Source: JBHHYS01 sp046757645
GTDB lineage: Bacteria; Acidobacteriota; Terriglobia; Acidiferrales; 2-02-FULL-67-57
Reading direction: 5' to 3'
Length of the DNA stretch: 38,600 nucleotides
Assembly (NCBI GenBank): GCA_046757645.1
Contig: JBHHYS010000013.1
Coordinates: forward strand, 1 to 38,600
Made by a program: the position numbers and the translations under genes. Each line of letters opens with the position of its first letter. Positions within the stretch are counted from its first letter, which is position 1. The notes below the pieces were generated by a model. The model made no database searches. It had not been told where the DNA came from and saw only the letters and a program-made list of their open reading frames with translations. Of the stretch, positions 15,896 to 23,881 are shown piece by piece.

Positions 15896-16195
15896 GTTGG
15901 GTTTGCGGGAGGAACCGCCGCTGGGGTCCAGGGTGACGCCGCGGCCGGGCGGGCGCTGGCCGTCGCCTTCTTCTTCCAGTCTGGCTACGGCTTCCTGGTA
16001 GGCCTCGTCGTATTCGTGCCAGCGCTCCAGGGTGGAGTCGACCCGCTCGGCGTGGCGCAGCAGGCGCTCGCCGGCTTCAACGGAGAAATCATCGAAGCTG
16101 CGCTTGAAGCGCCAGGCAGCGAGGATAAAGCGGATGAGCAAGGCGAGGGAAAAAAGCCCCAGAAGGATTAGAAGGATCTTGAACCACACGGGCAT
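15893..16195 (-). CDS. Single-pass membrane protein, unknown function
   Basis: A 100-residue protein with one N-terminal membrane helix (residues 3-27, WFKILLILLGLFSLALLIRF), a charged helical stretch likely to form a coiled coil (residues 30-80, FSVEAGERLLRHAERVDSTL, then WHEYDEAYQEAVARLEEE) and a polar tail (SGGSSRKPN). The function is not recognisable. ATG 16195 lies only 7 bases from a TAGAAT -10 box, so the message is probably leaderless; a longer upstream frame would run through the promoter and is rejected. The stop codon is part of a family A repeat. Confidence 0.7.
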   Translation of the reverse strand: MPVWFKILLILLGLFSLALLIRFILAAWRFKRSFDDFSVEAGERLLRHAERVDSTLERWHEYDEAYQEAVARLEEEGDGQRPPGRGVTLDPSGGSSRKPN

Positions 16196-16202
16196 GCACG
16201 AG

Positions 16203-16232
16203 ATTCTAGCCCAGCCCACCCCCAAGAGACAA
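16203..16232 (-). promoter_or_regulatory. Promoter giving a probably leaderless transcript
   Basis: On the minus strand TTGTCT (16232-16227), an 18-base spacer, TAGAAT (16208-16203). The expected transcript start falls on or one base from ATG 16195. Confidence 0.5.
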
Positions 16233-16359
16233 CCAAAATTGGCGCCGGGAAAAGGAAGACCCGCTCTTGGCCGGCGGGCGCCGTTCGCTGACAGAGACTT
16301 GTAGGCGCTAAGGGGGGCTGCTAGCATTGCGCTTCTGCGCAGAAGGAAGGGGTGCGGCC

Positions 16360-17181
16360 GTGGTCAACGGAGTTTTTAGCTTCCACGTCATGCGAGAAGC
16401 CTGTCTGGCGCGCCAAGCCGAAGGCTGGCGCCAATTTGTGAAAAGCTATACTCCGCTGGCGGGGCATCTGCTTCAACACTATTTCCCCAGGCTGGAACAC
16501 CGGGCGCTGCTCGCGGAGATTTTCCGCCACGCGAAAATGAACACGGCCCAATTTTGGCAAGGATTTGCGGGGACGAGCGAAAAGGAATTTCTGCTCCACA
16601 TCCGCCGTTTCGTTATGGAGGGCGCTCGGGCCGCACGCGGCGCGCGGCCGGAAACCCCGTTGACTCCGCAGGTCTTCTGGGCGGTGCTCCAGGAATTTCC
16701 TCTCCTGCAGCGGGAGCTGCTACTCCTCAGCTTCCACGGGTACACCCCGGAGGAGTTGCATCCGGTCCTGAAGTTCGAGCCCGAGACCACGCGGACGGTG
16801 ACCGAGCAGGCACGGGGAAAACTGCGCGCCCAACTGGGGGCGGCGGTGGGGCCGGACTTTGAACGTCACGACCACGACGCTCTCTTCGCCGCCATCGAAG
16901 AGAGTCACGGAGAGAAATGTCTGCCCGACAAGACCTACGGACGCATTGTGGACGGCCAAATTAGCTGGCGGGATCGCGACGCGGCCGAGCAGCATATCGA
17001 AGGCTGTTTGCATTGCGTGAACCGCTTTGCCGAGTTCCGCGAAATCTTGTACTACCATCGCACCCTGCCGCCCCCGGAGGATTCGACCCTCGCCCCCATC
17101 GCGGTCGCCCTGGGGTTGCCGGTACAAGAACCGGCGCGCAGAAAGAAAAGGCCCTGGTGGCAGCGCCTTCTCGGCGGCTGA
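16360..17181 (+). CDS. Sigma70/ECF-like protein with C-terminal zinc-finger anti-sigma-like tail
   Basis: A 273-residue protein. Residues about 15-90 are helical and resemble a divergent sigma region 2 (EGWRQFVKSYTPLAGHLLQH). Residues about 108-158 have the region-4 pattern: FPLLQRELLLLSFHGYTPEE, then VLKFEPETTRTVTEQARGKL. Residues about 170-235 end in HxxxCxxC (HIEGCLHC, residues 212-219), the zinc-binding hallmark of ZAS/zf-HC2 anti-sigma domains. The end is basic (RRKKRPWWQRLLGG). GTG 16360 has AAGGAAGGGG eight bases upstream; ATG 16390 has none. Its regulon is unknown. Because both halves are divergent it may instead be a structural remnant of an ECF pair; no separate anti-sigma gene follows. 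Confidence 0.65.
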   Translation: MVNGVFSFHVMREACLARQAEGWRQFVKSYTPLAGHLLQHYFPRLEHRALLAEIFRHAKMNTAQFWQGFAGTSEKEFLLHIRRFVMEGARAARGARPETPLTPQVFWAVLQEFPLLQRELLLLSFHGYTPEELHPVLKFEPETTRTVTEQARGKLRAQLGAAVGPDFERHDHDALFAAIEESHGEKCLPDKTYGRIVDGQISWRDRDAAEQHIEGCLHCVNRFAEFREILYYHRTLPPPEDSTLAPIAVALGLPVQEPARRKKRPWWQRLLGG

Positions 17182-17277
17182 GAGCTTCCGGGAGCGCCGG
17201 CGAGAATATCAGCTCGGGCGGCAGGCGCCCCAGCCGCCTCCCGCCTTCTGGCGGCTCACCTGCGGCTGCTGACGTTT

Positions 17278-17331
17278 GGTGCGGTTCCGGCGCGGGAGTT
17301 GGAACCGGACGCGTTCGTGGGAAGGGCACTA
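17278..17331 (-). repeat. Family A repeat with internal hairpin
   Basis: On the minus strand it begins with the stop codon of the trans-sulfuration gene (TAGTGCCCTTCCCACG). It contains CGGTTCC (17307-17301) and GGAACCG (17288-17282), a 7-base stem with a 12-base loop, and ends at GGAACCGCACC. It may also act as a terminator, although no T-run follows. Confidence 0.6.
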
Positions 17332-18666
17332 GCAGGCATCGAGAGCGGCGCCCAGGTCGTCGATGATGTCGTGCCAGTCCTCCAGGCCCACCGAAACCCG
17401 AATTCCGCCGGGATGAATTCCGCTGGCCTCTTTTTCCTCCGGCGGCAGATTGAAGTGGGTCATGGAGTAGGGGTTCTCGACCAGCGTCTTGACCTGCCCC
17501 AGGCTCACCGCCAGCGTCATGGTGTAGGCGTGCTTGGCGATGTAGTCCACCACCCGGTCGGCGCAGTTCGAGGAGCCCCGGGCATCCTTGACGATAAAGT
17601 AGAGGAGGGTTCCGGGGGCGAATTTGCCCTCGTAGTTCACCATCTGCCGTTGCGCCAGCTCCCGCTGCGGAAAGCTCTCCAGCCCCGGATAAAACACCCC
17701 CTCCACCTTGGGGTGGGACTCCAGAAACTGCGCCACCTTCAGCGCCGTCTTTTGCTGGTTGGCCAGCCGCGCTCCCAGGGTGGGCAGCCCGTACACCAGG
17801 ATGGGCCAGGCGTTCTTGGGCGAGAGCACGCCGCCGAAGTCTTTTCGGTAGGCCATCAGCAAGTTGTAGAAAGATTTGGCGCCAATCACCGCCCCGCCCA
17901 TGTCGGTCCCGAAGCCCCCGATGTTTTTCGTCAGGCTCTGGGCGACCAGATCGGCCCCCAGGGTCAGCGGGCGCTGGCAGTAGGGGGTGGCGAAGGTGTT
18001 GTCCACGATGACGCGGATCTTTTGGCTTTCTTTGCGGTCGCGGTTGAGGGCGTCCACCTCCCGGCGCACCGCGGCAATGTCAATCAGTTCGAGGGAGGGA
18101 TTGGTGGGGGTCTCGAAATAGACCACGCGGCTTTTCGGCGTGGCGCAGGCGCGCAGCGACTCCGGGGTTCGCAGGTCGCACCAGCGCGTACGGATGCCGT
18201 AGCGGGGCAGCCAACTGGTGAGCAGGCTGTAGGTGGAGCCGTAGAGTTGTTGGTGGGCGAGGATTTCTTCCCCGTTGGCCACGGTGGTGCCGAGCGCGGC
18301 GGCGATGGCTGCCATCCCGGTGGCGAAGCTGACGCAGACCTCCCCCTCCTCGGCCAGCGCCAGATTCTCTTCCAGCATCCCCCGGGTGGGCTCGTCCAGC
18401 CGGTCGTAGATGTAGATCGGTACTTTGCGTTCCAGGGGAACGTCTTCGGAGCCGAAGTCCAGGAAGCCCTCCACGCCCCGCTGTACGGAACTGAGGCGGA
18501 AGGTGGCGGAACTGGTGAGCGGGGGAATGACGTGGTGGTCATAGTCCCAGCGCTTGGTGGCAAAGCTCCCGTGAATCAGCCGCGAGCGCATACGGTAGTG
18601 GGGCTTGTGCGGCTTCTTGGGTACGGTGTGGCGCTTCGAAGCCTTGGGAGCTGTGGCGTGGCGCAT
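17329..18666 (-). CDS. PLP-dependent trans-sulfuration enzyme (cystathionine gamma-synthase/lyase family)
   Basis: A 445-residue enzyme of the Cys/Met metabolism PLP family. The PLP lysine is in SLTKNIGGFG (near residue 247). The phosphate-binding VSFATGMAAIAAAL and the IVDNTFATPY strand are intact, as is the C-terminal GGIRVSVGLEDWHDIIDDL. It acts on O-acyl-homoserine or cystathionine, or removes a thiol from methionine. Synthase, gamma-lyase and methionine gamma-lyase cannot be separated without alignment. It is somewhat longer than the usual 380-400 residues because of a basic N-terminal tail (residues 1-25, HATAPKASKRHTVPKKPH). GGAGGT lies before ATG 18666. The longer frame upstream is not needed. 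It is divergent from otsA. Confidence 0.88.
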   Translation of the reverse strand: MRHATAPKASKRHTVPKKPHKPHYRMRSRLIHGSFATKRWDYDHHVIPPLTSSATFRLSSVQRGVEGFLDFGSEDVPLERKVPIYIYDRLDEPTRGMLEENLALAEEGEVCVSFATGMAAIAAALGTTVANGEEILAHQQLYGSTYSLLTSWLPRYGIRTRWCDLRTPESLRACATPKSRVVYFETPTNPSLELIDIAAVRREVDALNRDRKESQKIRVIVDNTFATPYCQRPLTLGADLVAQSLTKNIGGFGTDMGGAVIGAKSFYNLLMAYRKDFGGVLSPKNAWPILVYGLPTLGARLANQQKTALKVAQFLESHPKVEGVFYPGLESFPQRELAQRQMVNYEGKFAPGTLLYFIVKDARGSSNCADRVVDYIAKHAYTMTLAVSLGQVKTLVENPYSMTHFNLPPEEKEASGIHPGGIRVSVGLEDWHDIIDDLGAALDAC

Positions 18667-18758
18667 CAGAAACCTCCGGGGTCGGGGCGGCACTCTGATT
18701 CTCCCCTGCGGCTCCGAGAAAAGCAAGCGGAGCGCCGCGCCGTGCTGGCGGGGGAGGG

Positions 18759-18787
18759 TTGAGCGCGGCGCCCTCATGGTGTAGAAT
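18759..18787 (+). promoter_or_regulatory. Sigma70-type promoter of otsAB
   Basis: TTGAGC (18759-18764), a 17-base spacer, TAGAAT (18782-18787), giving a leader of about 63 bases before otsA. Confidence 0.65.
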
Positions 18788-18856
18788 AGAGTTGTTCTCT
18801 GCCCCTGTGCGACCCGCGCACATCTCAGGTCGCGCGCACTCTTACACGGTTCAACG

Positions 18857-20323
18857 ATGCACACACGGGAGACGCTCCGACAACAAATCCGCGAAACCTT
18901 GCACAACCGCATGTTCGTGGTGGCGTCGAACCGCGAGCCTTACATCCACCAGCACCGCGGCCCCAACATCGCCTGCGTGCGCCCGGCCAGCGGCATGGCC
19001 GTGGCCCTCGACCCCGTGGTGCAGGCCAGCGGGGGGCTCTGGGTGGCTCACGGCTCCGGCAGCGCCGACGAGGAAGTCAGCGATCCCTACGGGCGCGTGC
19101 GCGTGCCCCCCGAAAAGCCTGCCTACACCCTGAAACGCATTTGGCTGAGCAAAGAGCAGGAGGAAAACTACTACTACGGCTTCGCCAACTCGGCCCTCTG
19201 GCCGCTGTGCCACCTCGCCTATCGCCGCCCTGTCTTCCACGAGGCCCACTGGCGCGCCTACCGCGAGGTGAACGAAATCTTTGCCGACGCCATCGCCGCC
19301 GAAGTCGGCAACCACAAAGCTTTCATCTTTGTGCAGGACTACCATCTTGCCTTGCTCCCCCGGCTGTTGAAGGACCGCATCCCCCAGGCGGTAGTGGCGC
19401 ATTTCTGGCACATTCCCTGGCCGAACCCGGAGGTCTTCCGCATTTGCCCCTGGAAGCACGAGCTCCTGGCCGGCCTGCTGGGCAACGATATGCTCGGCTT
19501 CCACATTCGCTTCGACTGTCTGAACTTTATGGAAACCGTGGCCAGCGAGCTGGAAGCCCGCCCCGACCGGGAAACCACCGCCATCGTCTACCAGGGCCAC
19601 ACCACCAAGATTCGCGCTTTCCCGGTCAGCGTGGACTTCACCGCCATCGAAAAACTCGCCGCCAGCAAGGAGACCGTGGCACGTATGAGCGAGCTTCGCC
19701 AACGCTACCGCCTCCCCGCGGAGAACCTGGGCGTGGGGATCGACCGCCTGGACTACACCAAAGGCATTCCCGAGCGCATCGTCGCCATCGACCGCTTCCT
19801 GGAGCGCTACCCCGACTACCGGGAGCGCTTTACCTTCCTGCAGGTGTCTCCCCCCAGCCGCATTCACGTGCAGGAATACCGCGCCCTCTCCGATGAGGTG
19901 GACCGTCTGGTGGACCAGGTCAACTGGCGGCACCGCAGTGGCGGCTGGGTGCCCATCGTCTACGTCAAGGATCACCTCGAACAGCCCCTCCTCTATGCCC
20001 TCTACCGCATGGCGCGTTTCTGCATCGTCAGCTCCCTGCACGACGGCATGAACCTGGTCGCCAAAGAGTTTGTCGCTGCCAATGTGGGGGAAAGCGGCGT
20101 GCTCCTGCTCAGCCAGTTCACCGGCTCTGCCCGCCAGCTCCACGACGCTCTCATCATCAACCCCTACGCCGCCGACGAAGTGGCCGAGCAGATTCACGCC
20201 GCCCTGGAGATGGAGTCCGCCGAAGTGCGCTGGCGAATGCGCCGGCTGCGCGAGTCGGTGCGGGACCACAACATCTATCAGTGGGCCACCCACGTGGCCA
20301 GAAGGCTGGGGCGGCTGGCGTGA
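18857..20323 (+). CDS. otsA: Trehalose-6-phosphate synthase (GT20)
   Basis: A 488-residue retaining glycosyltransferase that joins glucose from a nucleotide sugar to glucose-6-phosphate, making trehalose-6-phosphate. Family landmarks in order: VASNREPY (near residue 22), VQDYHLALLPRLLK (near 157), HIPWPNPEVFR (near 185), GNDMLGFHIRFDCLNF (near 212), GIDRLDYTKGIPERI (near 295), and the nucleotide-sugar pocket CIVSSLHDGMNLVAKEF (near 390). The N-terminal SNREP differs from the commoner SNRLP. It overlaps otsB by four bases (GTGA). Trehalose protects against drying and osmotic stress. Confidence 0.94.
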   Translation: MHTRETLRQQIRETLHNRMFVVASNREPYIHQHRGPNIACVRPASGMAVALDPVVQASGGLWVAHGSGSADEEVSDPYGRVRVPPEKPAYTLKRIWLSKEQEENYYYGFANSALWPLCHLAYRRPVFHEAHWRAYREVNEIFADAIAAEVGNHKAFIFVQDYHLALLPRLLKDRIPQAVVAHFWHIPWPNPEVFRICPWKHELLAGLLGNDMLGFHIRFDCLNFMETVASELEARPDRETTAIVYQGHTTKIRAFPVSVDFTAIEKLAASKETVARMSELRQRYRLPAENLGVGIDRLDYTKGIPERIVAIDRFLERYPDYRERFTFLQVSPPSRIHVQEYRALSDEVDRLVDQVNWRHRSGGWVPIVYVKDHLEQPLLYALYRMARFCIVSSLHDGMNLVAKEFVAANVGESGVLLLSQFTGSARQLHDALIINPYAADEVAEQIHAALEMESAEVRWRMRRLRESVRDHNIYQWATHVARRLGRLA

Positions 20324-21150
20324 GGCCCGCACTGCTGGGGGGAAGGGCGTGGACGCCCTGGGCGCGCCGCTTGCGGCAGACCCGGGCTATCGCTCTGTTC
20401 AGCGATTTTGACGGCACCCTGACTCCCATCGTCTCCCGCCCGGGCCGCGCCCGCTTGCCGGCCTCCACGCGGGATCTTCTCCGTCGGCTGGCGCGCCAGC
20501 CGGGCGTCTTGGTGGGCATCGTCAGTGGCCGCCCGGTGGCCGAATTGCGCCGCGTGGTGCGCCTGCCGGGACTGGCTTATGTCGGGATTCACGGCATCGA
20601 GATTGCCTGGCCGGGCCAGCGTGTCCACTCCAGCGCCCGCGCTGCCGACCGGGCCCGCGTCGATCAGGCCCGGCGTCAACTGGAGAACACTCTGGCGGAC
20701 ATTCGCGGCGTCTGGGTGGAACGCAAGACGGCCAGCGTCGCCGTTCATTTCCGTAAAGCCCCGGCCGCGGCCCAACCTCGAATCGAAAGGGAAGTGCAGG
20801 GCATCGCCCGGCGTTTCGCGGGTCAGCTCGGGCTGCAACGAGGAAAAAAGGTGCTGGAGCTGCTCCCCGCCATTGGTGCCAGCAAGGCCAGCGGGGTTTT
20901 CACCCTTCTGGAGAAGTTGCCGCGCTGGTTGGGTAGCGCCCCGCTGCCCATCTATCTCGGCGACGACCTCACGGACGAGACTGTCTTTCGCCGCCTGGGC
21001 GGCCGCGGACTCAGCATTCTGGTGGGCCGCCCGCATTCCGCCGAAGGTGCGCACCGCCACCCCTCCGCGGCTCGCTACTTCCTTGCCGACCCCGCCGCGG
21101 TGCGCAAGTTCCTCCGCGAGCTTCTCGCCCTGCGCAGCGCAGCCCGGTGA
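20320..21150 (+). CDS. otsB: Trehalose-6-phosphate phosphatase (HAD superfamily)
   Basis: A 276-residue HAD phosphatase. Motif I is DFDGTLTP with the two catalytic aspartates at residues 29 and 31. Motif II is VGIVSGRP near residue 66. The lid has the GIHGIEI strand, and motif IV is LGDDLTDETVF near residue 215. It releases phosphate from trehalose-6-phosphate. I place the start at GTG 20320, which overlaps the otsA stop; the open frame from 20281 runs inside otsA without a ribosome site. Confidence 0.92.
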   Translation: MRPALLGGRAWTPWARRLRQTRAIALFSDFDGTLTPIVSRPGRARLPASTRDLLRRLARQPGVLVGIVSGRPVAELRRVVRLPGLAYVGIHGIEIAWPGQRVHSSARAADRARVDQARRQLENTLADIRGVWVERKTASVAVHFRKAPAAAQPRIEREVQGIARRFAGQLGLQRGKKVLELLPAIGASKASGVFTLLEKLPRWLGSAPLPIYLGDDLTDETVFRRLGGRGLSILVGRPHSAEGAHRHPSAARYFLADPAAVRKFLRELLALRSAAR

Positions 21151-21197
21151 GTTGACCCCTCCGGCGTCGAGCGCGAAGAGATAGTCTTGTTTTGCGC

Positions 21198-21226
21198 TTG
21201 ACTCCGCCGGTGGACAGAGGTATGGT
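21198..21226 (+). promoter_or_regulatory. Candidate promoter of the 5'-nucleotidase
   Basis: TTGACT (21198-21203), a 17-base spacer, TATGGT (21221-21226). The leader would be about 180 bases. The rest of 21151-21411 holds nothing I recognise. Confidence 0.45.
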
Positions 21227-21411
21227 AGGCGTGCCTGCGGAGGGGAGACTCACCAGCTCGGCAAGCTCCATCAGATCTGACAGTTTCTCGGGCTTCCGCT
21301 CGGGAAGTGCGCGACACCGTTCGGATCGCAAAGCGGAGCAGCCAATCATCTGCATTTGCTTAGACAGGAGGGATTCTCGCGGGTAAATCGTCCCAGAAAG
21401 GAGACCCAGAG

Positions 21412-23169
21412 ATGAAAGTAATCGAAAAACTACGTTCGAGGCGTGGGCGCTTCTTCCTCATCACCCTGGCGGTTTTGGTAGTGATGGGAGCGGTCGCGGG
21501 GAGTGGGCTATTCACGGCCAAGGCGCACCGATCGACAGTTGAGATCCAGTTCCTAGCGATTTCTGACTGGCACGCCCAGCTCGATCCCCTCTTCGTTTTC
21601 GGGGAGGGCACTTTCGGAGGTGCCGCCGAGCTCTCGGCCTACTGGATGGCCGACCGAGCGGCTAATCCCAACACCCTGACGCTGACGGCGGGCGATGCCT
21701 TTGGCGCTTCGCCGCCGCTCTCGAGCTTCTTCGACGAGATGCCCGCCGTGCTGGCCATGAATCTGATGGGTTTCGACGTCGATACGTTCGGCAACCACAA
21801 CTTCGACCGTGGGATCGTGCCCCTGCAGCAGCTAATTGATCAGGCAGATTTTCAGTACGTCTCGGCCAATCTGAAGAACCTCGAGGACAATCTGGAGGAC
21901 GTGGAGCCGTTCGAGATCTTCGAGGTCAGCGGGGTAAAAGTGGCGGTCATTGGCATCACCAACCCCGAGGCTCCCACGCTGGTGTTTCCGGGGAGTTTCG
22001 GCACCATCGAGGTCACCGACCCGGTGAAGGCGGCCAAGGAGGCCCGGGAGGCGGCCAAGGAGGAGGGGGCCGACGTCTTCGTGGCGATTACCCACCTGGG
22101 CGTCACCGGCTTCGATGCGGAGGGCAACCCGGTTGGTCCGCTCATCGACTTCGCCAACGAAGTAGACAGCGAGTTCGATGTCATCTTCGGCGACCACACT
22201 GACGTGAAGTTCGGCGGCTTTATCGAGGACACCCTGGTGGTGGAGAACCGCAGCAAGGGACGCACGTACGCAAGGGTGAAGCTGACGCTCGAAGTCGAGG
22301 AAGAAGAGGAGGAGGACGAAGGCGAAGAGGAGAACGAGGGCGAAGAGGAGAACGGGAAGGAGTTCGAGGTGATCGACCGCTCGGTCGAGTTCGTGGATCC
22401 GTTCAGTGACGCCGTGACGCCCGACCCGGCGATCGTCGCGCTGCTCGCTCCGCTGCGCGCTGAGCTCGATGTCCTGCTCAGCGGGGTCATCGGCAACTCC
22501 ACCGTCGTCATCCCCCGCGCCGACTCCTGCGGGACCGGCAACGGACGGACCTGCGAGTCGCTGGTCGGCGACGTCACCACCGACGCGATGCGGACCACCT
22601 ATGGCACTGACTTCGCCATCACCAACTCGGGTGGTTTGCGGGCCGACCTGACTTGTCCGACGATCGACATCCCGACCGACTTCTGCCCGGCCTTCACCCC
22701 GCCACCGTTCCCGATCACGAGCGGCCAGGTCCTGACGGTGCTCCCGTTCGGCAACGTGGTCGTCACCCTCGGAGTGAACGGGGCCGAGCTCAAGACCATG
22801 CTCGAAAATGGCGTGTCGAGGATGCCGGGCATCAGCGGGCGCTTCGCCCAAGTCTCAGGCTTGTGTTTCACCTACGACATCGACGCACCTGTAGGCAGCC
22901 GGGTCACGGGGGCGGTCCGCCAGGCGGCGGACGGCAGTTGCACCGGGGCCACGGTCGATTTGACCACAGCGTCAGCCTACACACTCGCCGAGAACGACTT
23001 CATGGTGAACGGCGGCGACGGCTACCCAGACTTCTCCAGCAGGGCAGTCACCCGGGACCTTATGGACAAGGTGGTTGCAGACTTCATCTCGGCGAACTCG
23101 CCGATCAGCCCGACGATCCAGGGTCGGATCACGTGCACCGGGAGCGTCTGCCCCGTCACCATCCCGTAA
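21412..23169 (+). CDS. Secreted 5'-nucleotidase / UshA-like metallophosphoesterase
   Basis: A 585-residue protein with an N-terminal membrane anchor or long signal (residues 13-33, FFLITLAVLVVMGAVAGSGL). The metallophosphoesterase domain carries ISDWHAQLDP, TAGDAFGASPP, GNHNFDRG, ITHLGV and FGDHTDV, the dimetal-site motifs. The C-terminal 5'-nucleotidase substrate domain carries VGDVTTDAMR, ITNSGGLRADL, LPFGNVVVTLGVNGAEL and VNGGDGYPDF. Between the domains is an unusual run of about 25 Glu/Asp/Asn/Gly residues (near residues 297-325), a low-complexity linker. It probably hydrolyses extracellular nucleotides in the periplasm. A GGAG site lies at 21399-21402. Base usage differs little from its neighbours. 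Confidence 0.9.
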   Translation: MKVIEKLRSRRGRFFLITLAVLVVMGAVAGSGLFTAKAHRSTVEIQFLAISDWHAQLDPLFVFGEGTFGGAAELSAYWMADRAANPNTLTLTAGDAFGASPPLSSFFDEMPAVLAMNLMGFDVDTFGNHNFDRGIVPLQQLIDQADFQYVSANLKNLEDNLEDVEPFEIFEVSGVKVAVIGITNPEAPTLVFPGSFGTIEVTDPVKAAKEAREAAKEEGADVFVAITHLGVTGFDAEGNPVGPLIDFANEVDSEFDVIFGDHTDVKFGGFIEDTLVVENRSKGRTYARVKLTLEVEEEEEEDEGEEENEGEEENGKEFEVIDRSVEFVDPFSDAVTPDPAIVALLAPLRAELDVLLSGVIGNSTVVIPRADSCGTGNGRTCESLVGDVTTDAMRTTYGTDFAITNSGGLRADLTCPTIDIPTDFCPAFTPPPFPITSGQVLTVLPFGNVVVTLGVNGAELKTMLENGVSRMPGISGRFAQVSGLCFTYDIDAPVGSRVTGAVRQAADGSCTGATVDLTTASAYTLAENDFMVNGGDGYPDFSSRAVTRDLMDKVVADFISANSPISPTIQGRITCTGSVCPVTIP

Positions 23170-23186
23170 ACCACAATCCGATCAAC

Positions 23187-23227
23187 GAGCGTGGCTGGTG
23201 CCCGGCTTCCGGACACCAGCTACGCTC
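23187..23227 (+). terminator. Strong hairpin after the 5'-nucleotidase
   Basis: GAGCGTGGCTGGTG (23187-23200) pairs with CACCAGCTACGCTC (23214-23227) with one mismatch, and the stem is extended by CCGG pairs. No T-run follows on either strand, so it may be a Rho-type or stability hairpin. It lies between convergent genes. Confidence 0.55.
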
Positions 23228-23315
23228 CGTGCGACAGCTCCAGCTTGCTCTTCACAGCTCTCTTCCTGTGTCTGCGGGGAGCGGAGAGCAGGTCGCCGAA
23301 CCAGCCTCGACTTCT

Positions 23316-23678
23316 CTATCGGCCAACGTCCGGCGAGTTGAAGCTGGCGAGGGCTTCGGCCTCGTTGGGGTAGATTTCAAAGGCGGAGAGCAGCCGGGCG
23401 ATGGACAAGGTATTGACTAGGATTCGGCTGGGGTTGACCAGCTTCAACTGGCCGCCCTGTTTCGCGGTGAAGAGGACCGCTTCGACCAGCAGGCCGATGC
23501 CGGAACTGTCGACCTGGCTGACCTCGCCCAGGTTCAGAAGGATTTTATTCTTGTTCGCGGCCAGCAATTGCATCACCTGCTCGCGCAGGCTGCTGCATTC
23601 CTCGCCCAAGACAATTTTCCCGCTCAAATCGAGCACGGCGACCTCTTGCACTTCTCTTGCCTGGATGTTCAGCTTCAC
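23316..23678 (-). CDS. STAS-domain anti-sigma factor antagonist
   Basis: A 120-residue STAS protein of the SpoIIAA/RsbV type. The phosphorylation motif VDSSGIGLL is intact with the key serine at residue 58, as in SpoIIAA; the first strands AVLDLSGKIVLGE are also typical. In such switches the unphosphorylated form binds a kinase/anti-sigma and frees a sigma factor or response pathway. No partner kinase or sigma gene lies next to it. GTG 23678 has AGGAAG upstream. Confidence 0.9.
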   Translation of the reverse strand: MKLNIQAREVQEVAVLDLSGKIVLGEECSSLREQVMQLLAANKNKILLNLGEVSQVDSSGIGLLVEAVLFTAKQGGQLKLVNPSRILVNTLSIARLLSAFEIYPNEAEALASFNSPDVGR

Positions 23679-23881
23679 GGGTACACTTCCTGGGGTGCTT
23701 GGCCGTCGGCCAATCCTGCCCTCCGGGTTGGAGGGTTGTCAAGCGGTCACCGCGGCTGCCAAAGGAGCGGCGCCGGGAAATCCCCGGCAGATTGGGGCTC
23801 GCCGGGCCGAGGCGCGGGATTGTATTCTTGAGCGGTGACAATGGCGGGGGCGGCGGGCCGCACCTCGAGGAGGCCGAACGA

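Noticed and set aside
17299..18762. Long plus-strand open frame opposite the trans-sulfuration gene
   Set aside because: The minus strand holds a full PLP enzyme with all motifs; the opposite frame is a high-GC codon shadow.
18851..20332. Long minus-strand open frame opposite otsA
   Set aside because: otsA on the plus strand is complete and conserved. The opposite frame shows no domain and is explained by GC-rich codons.
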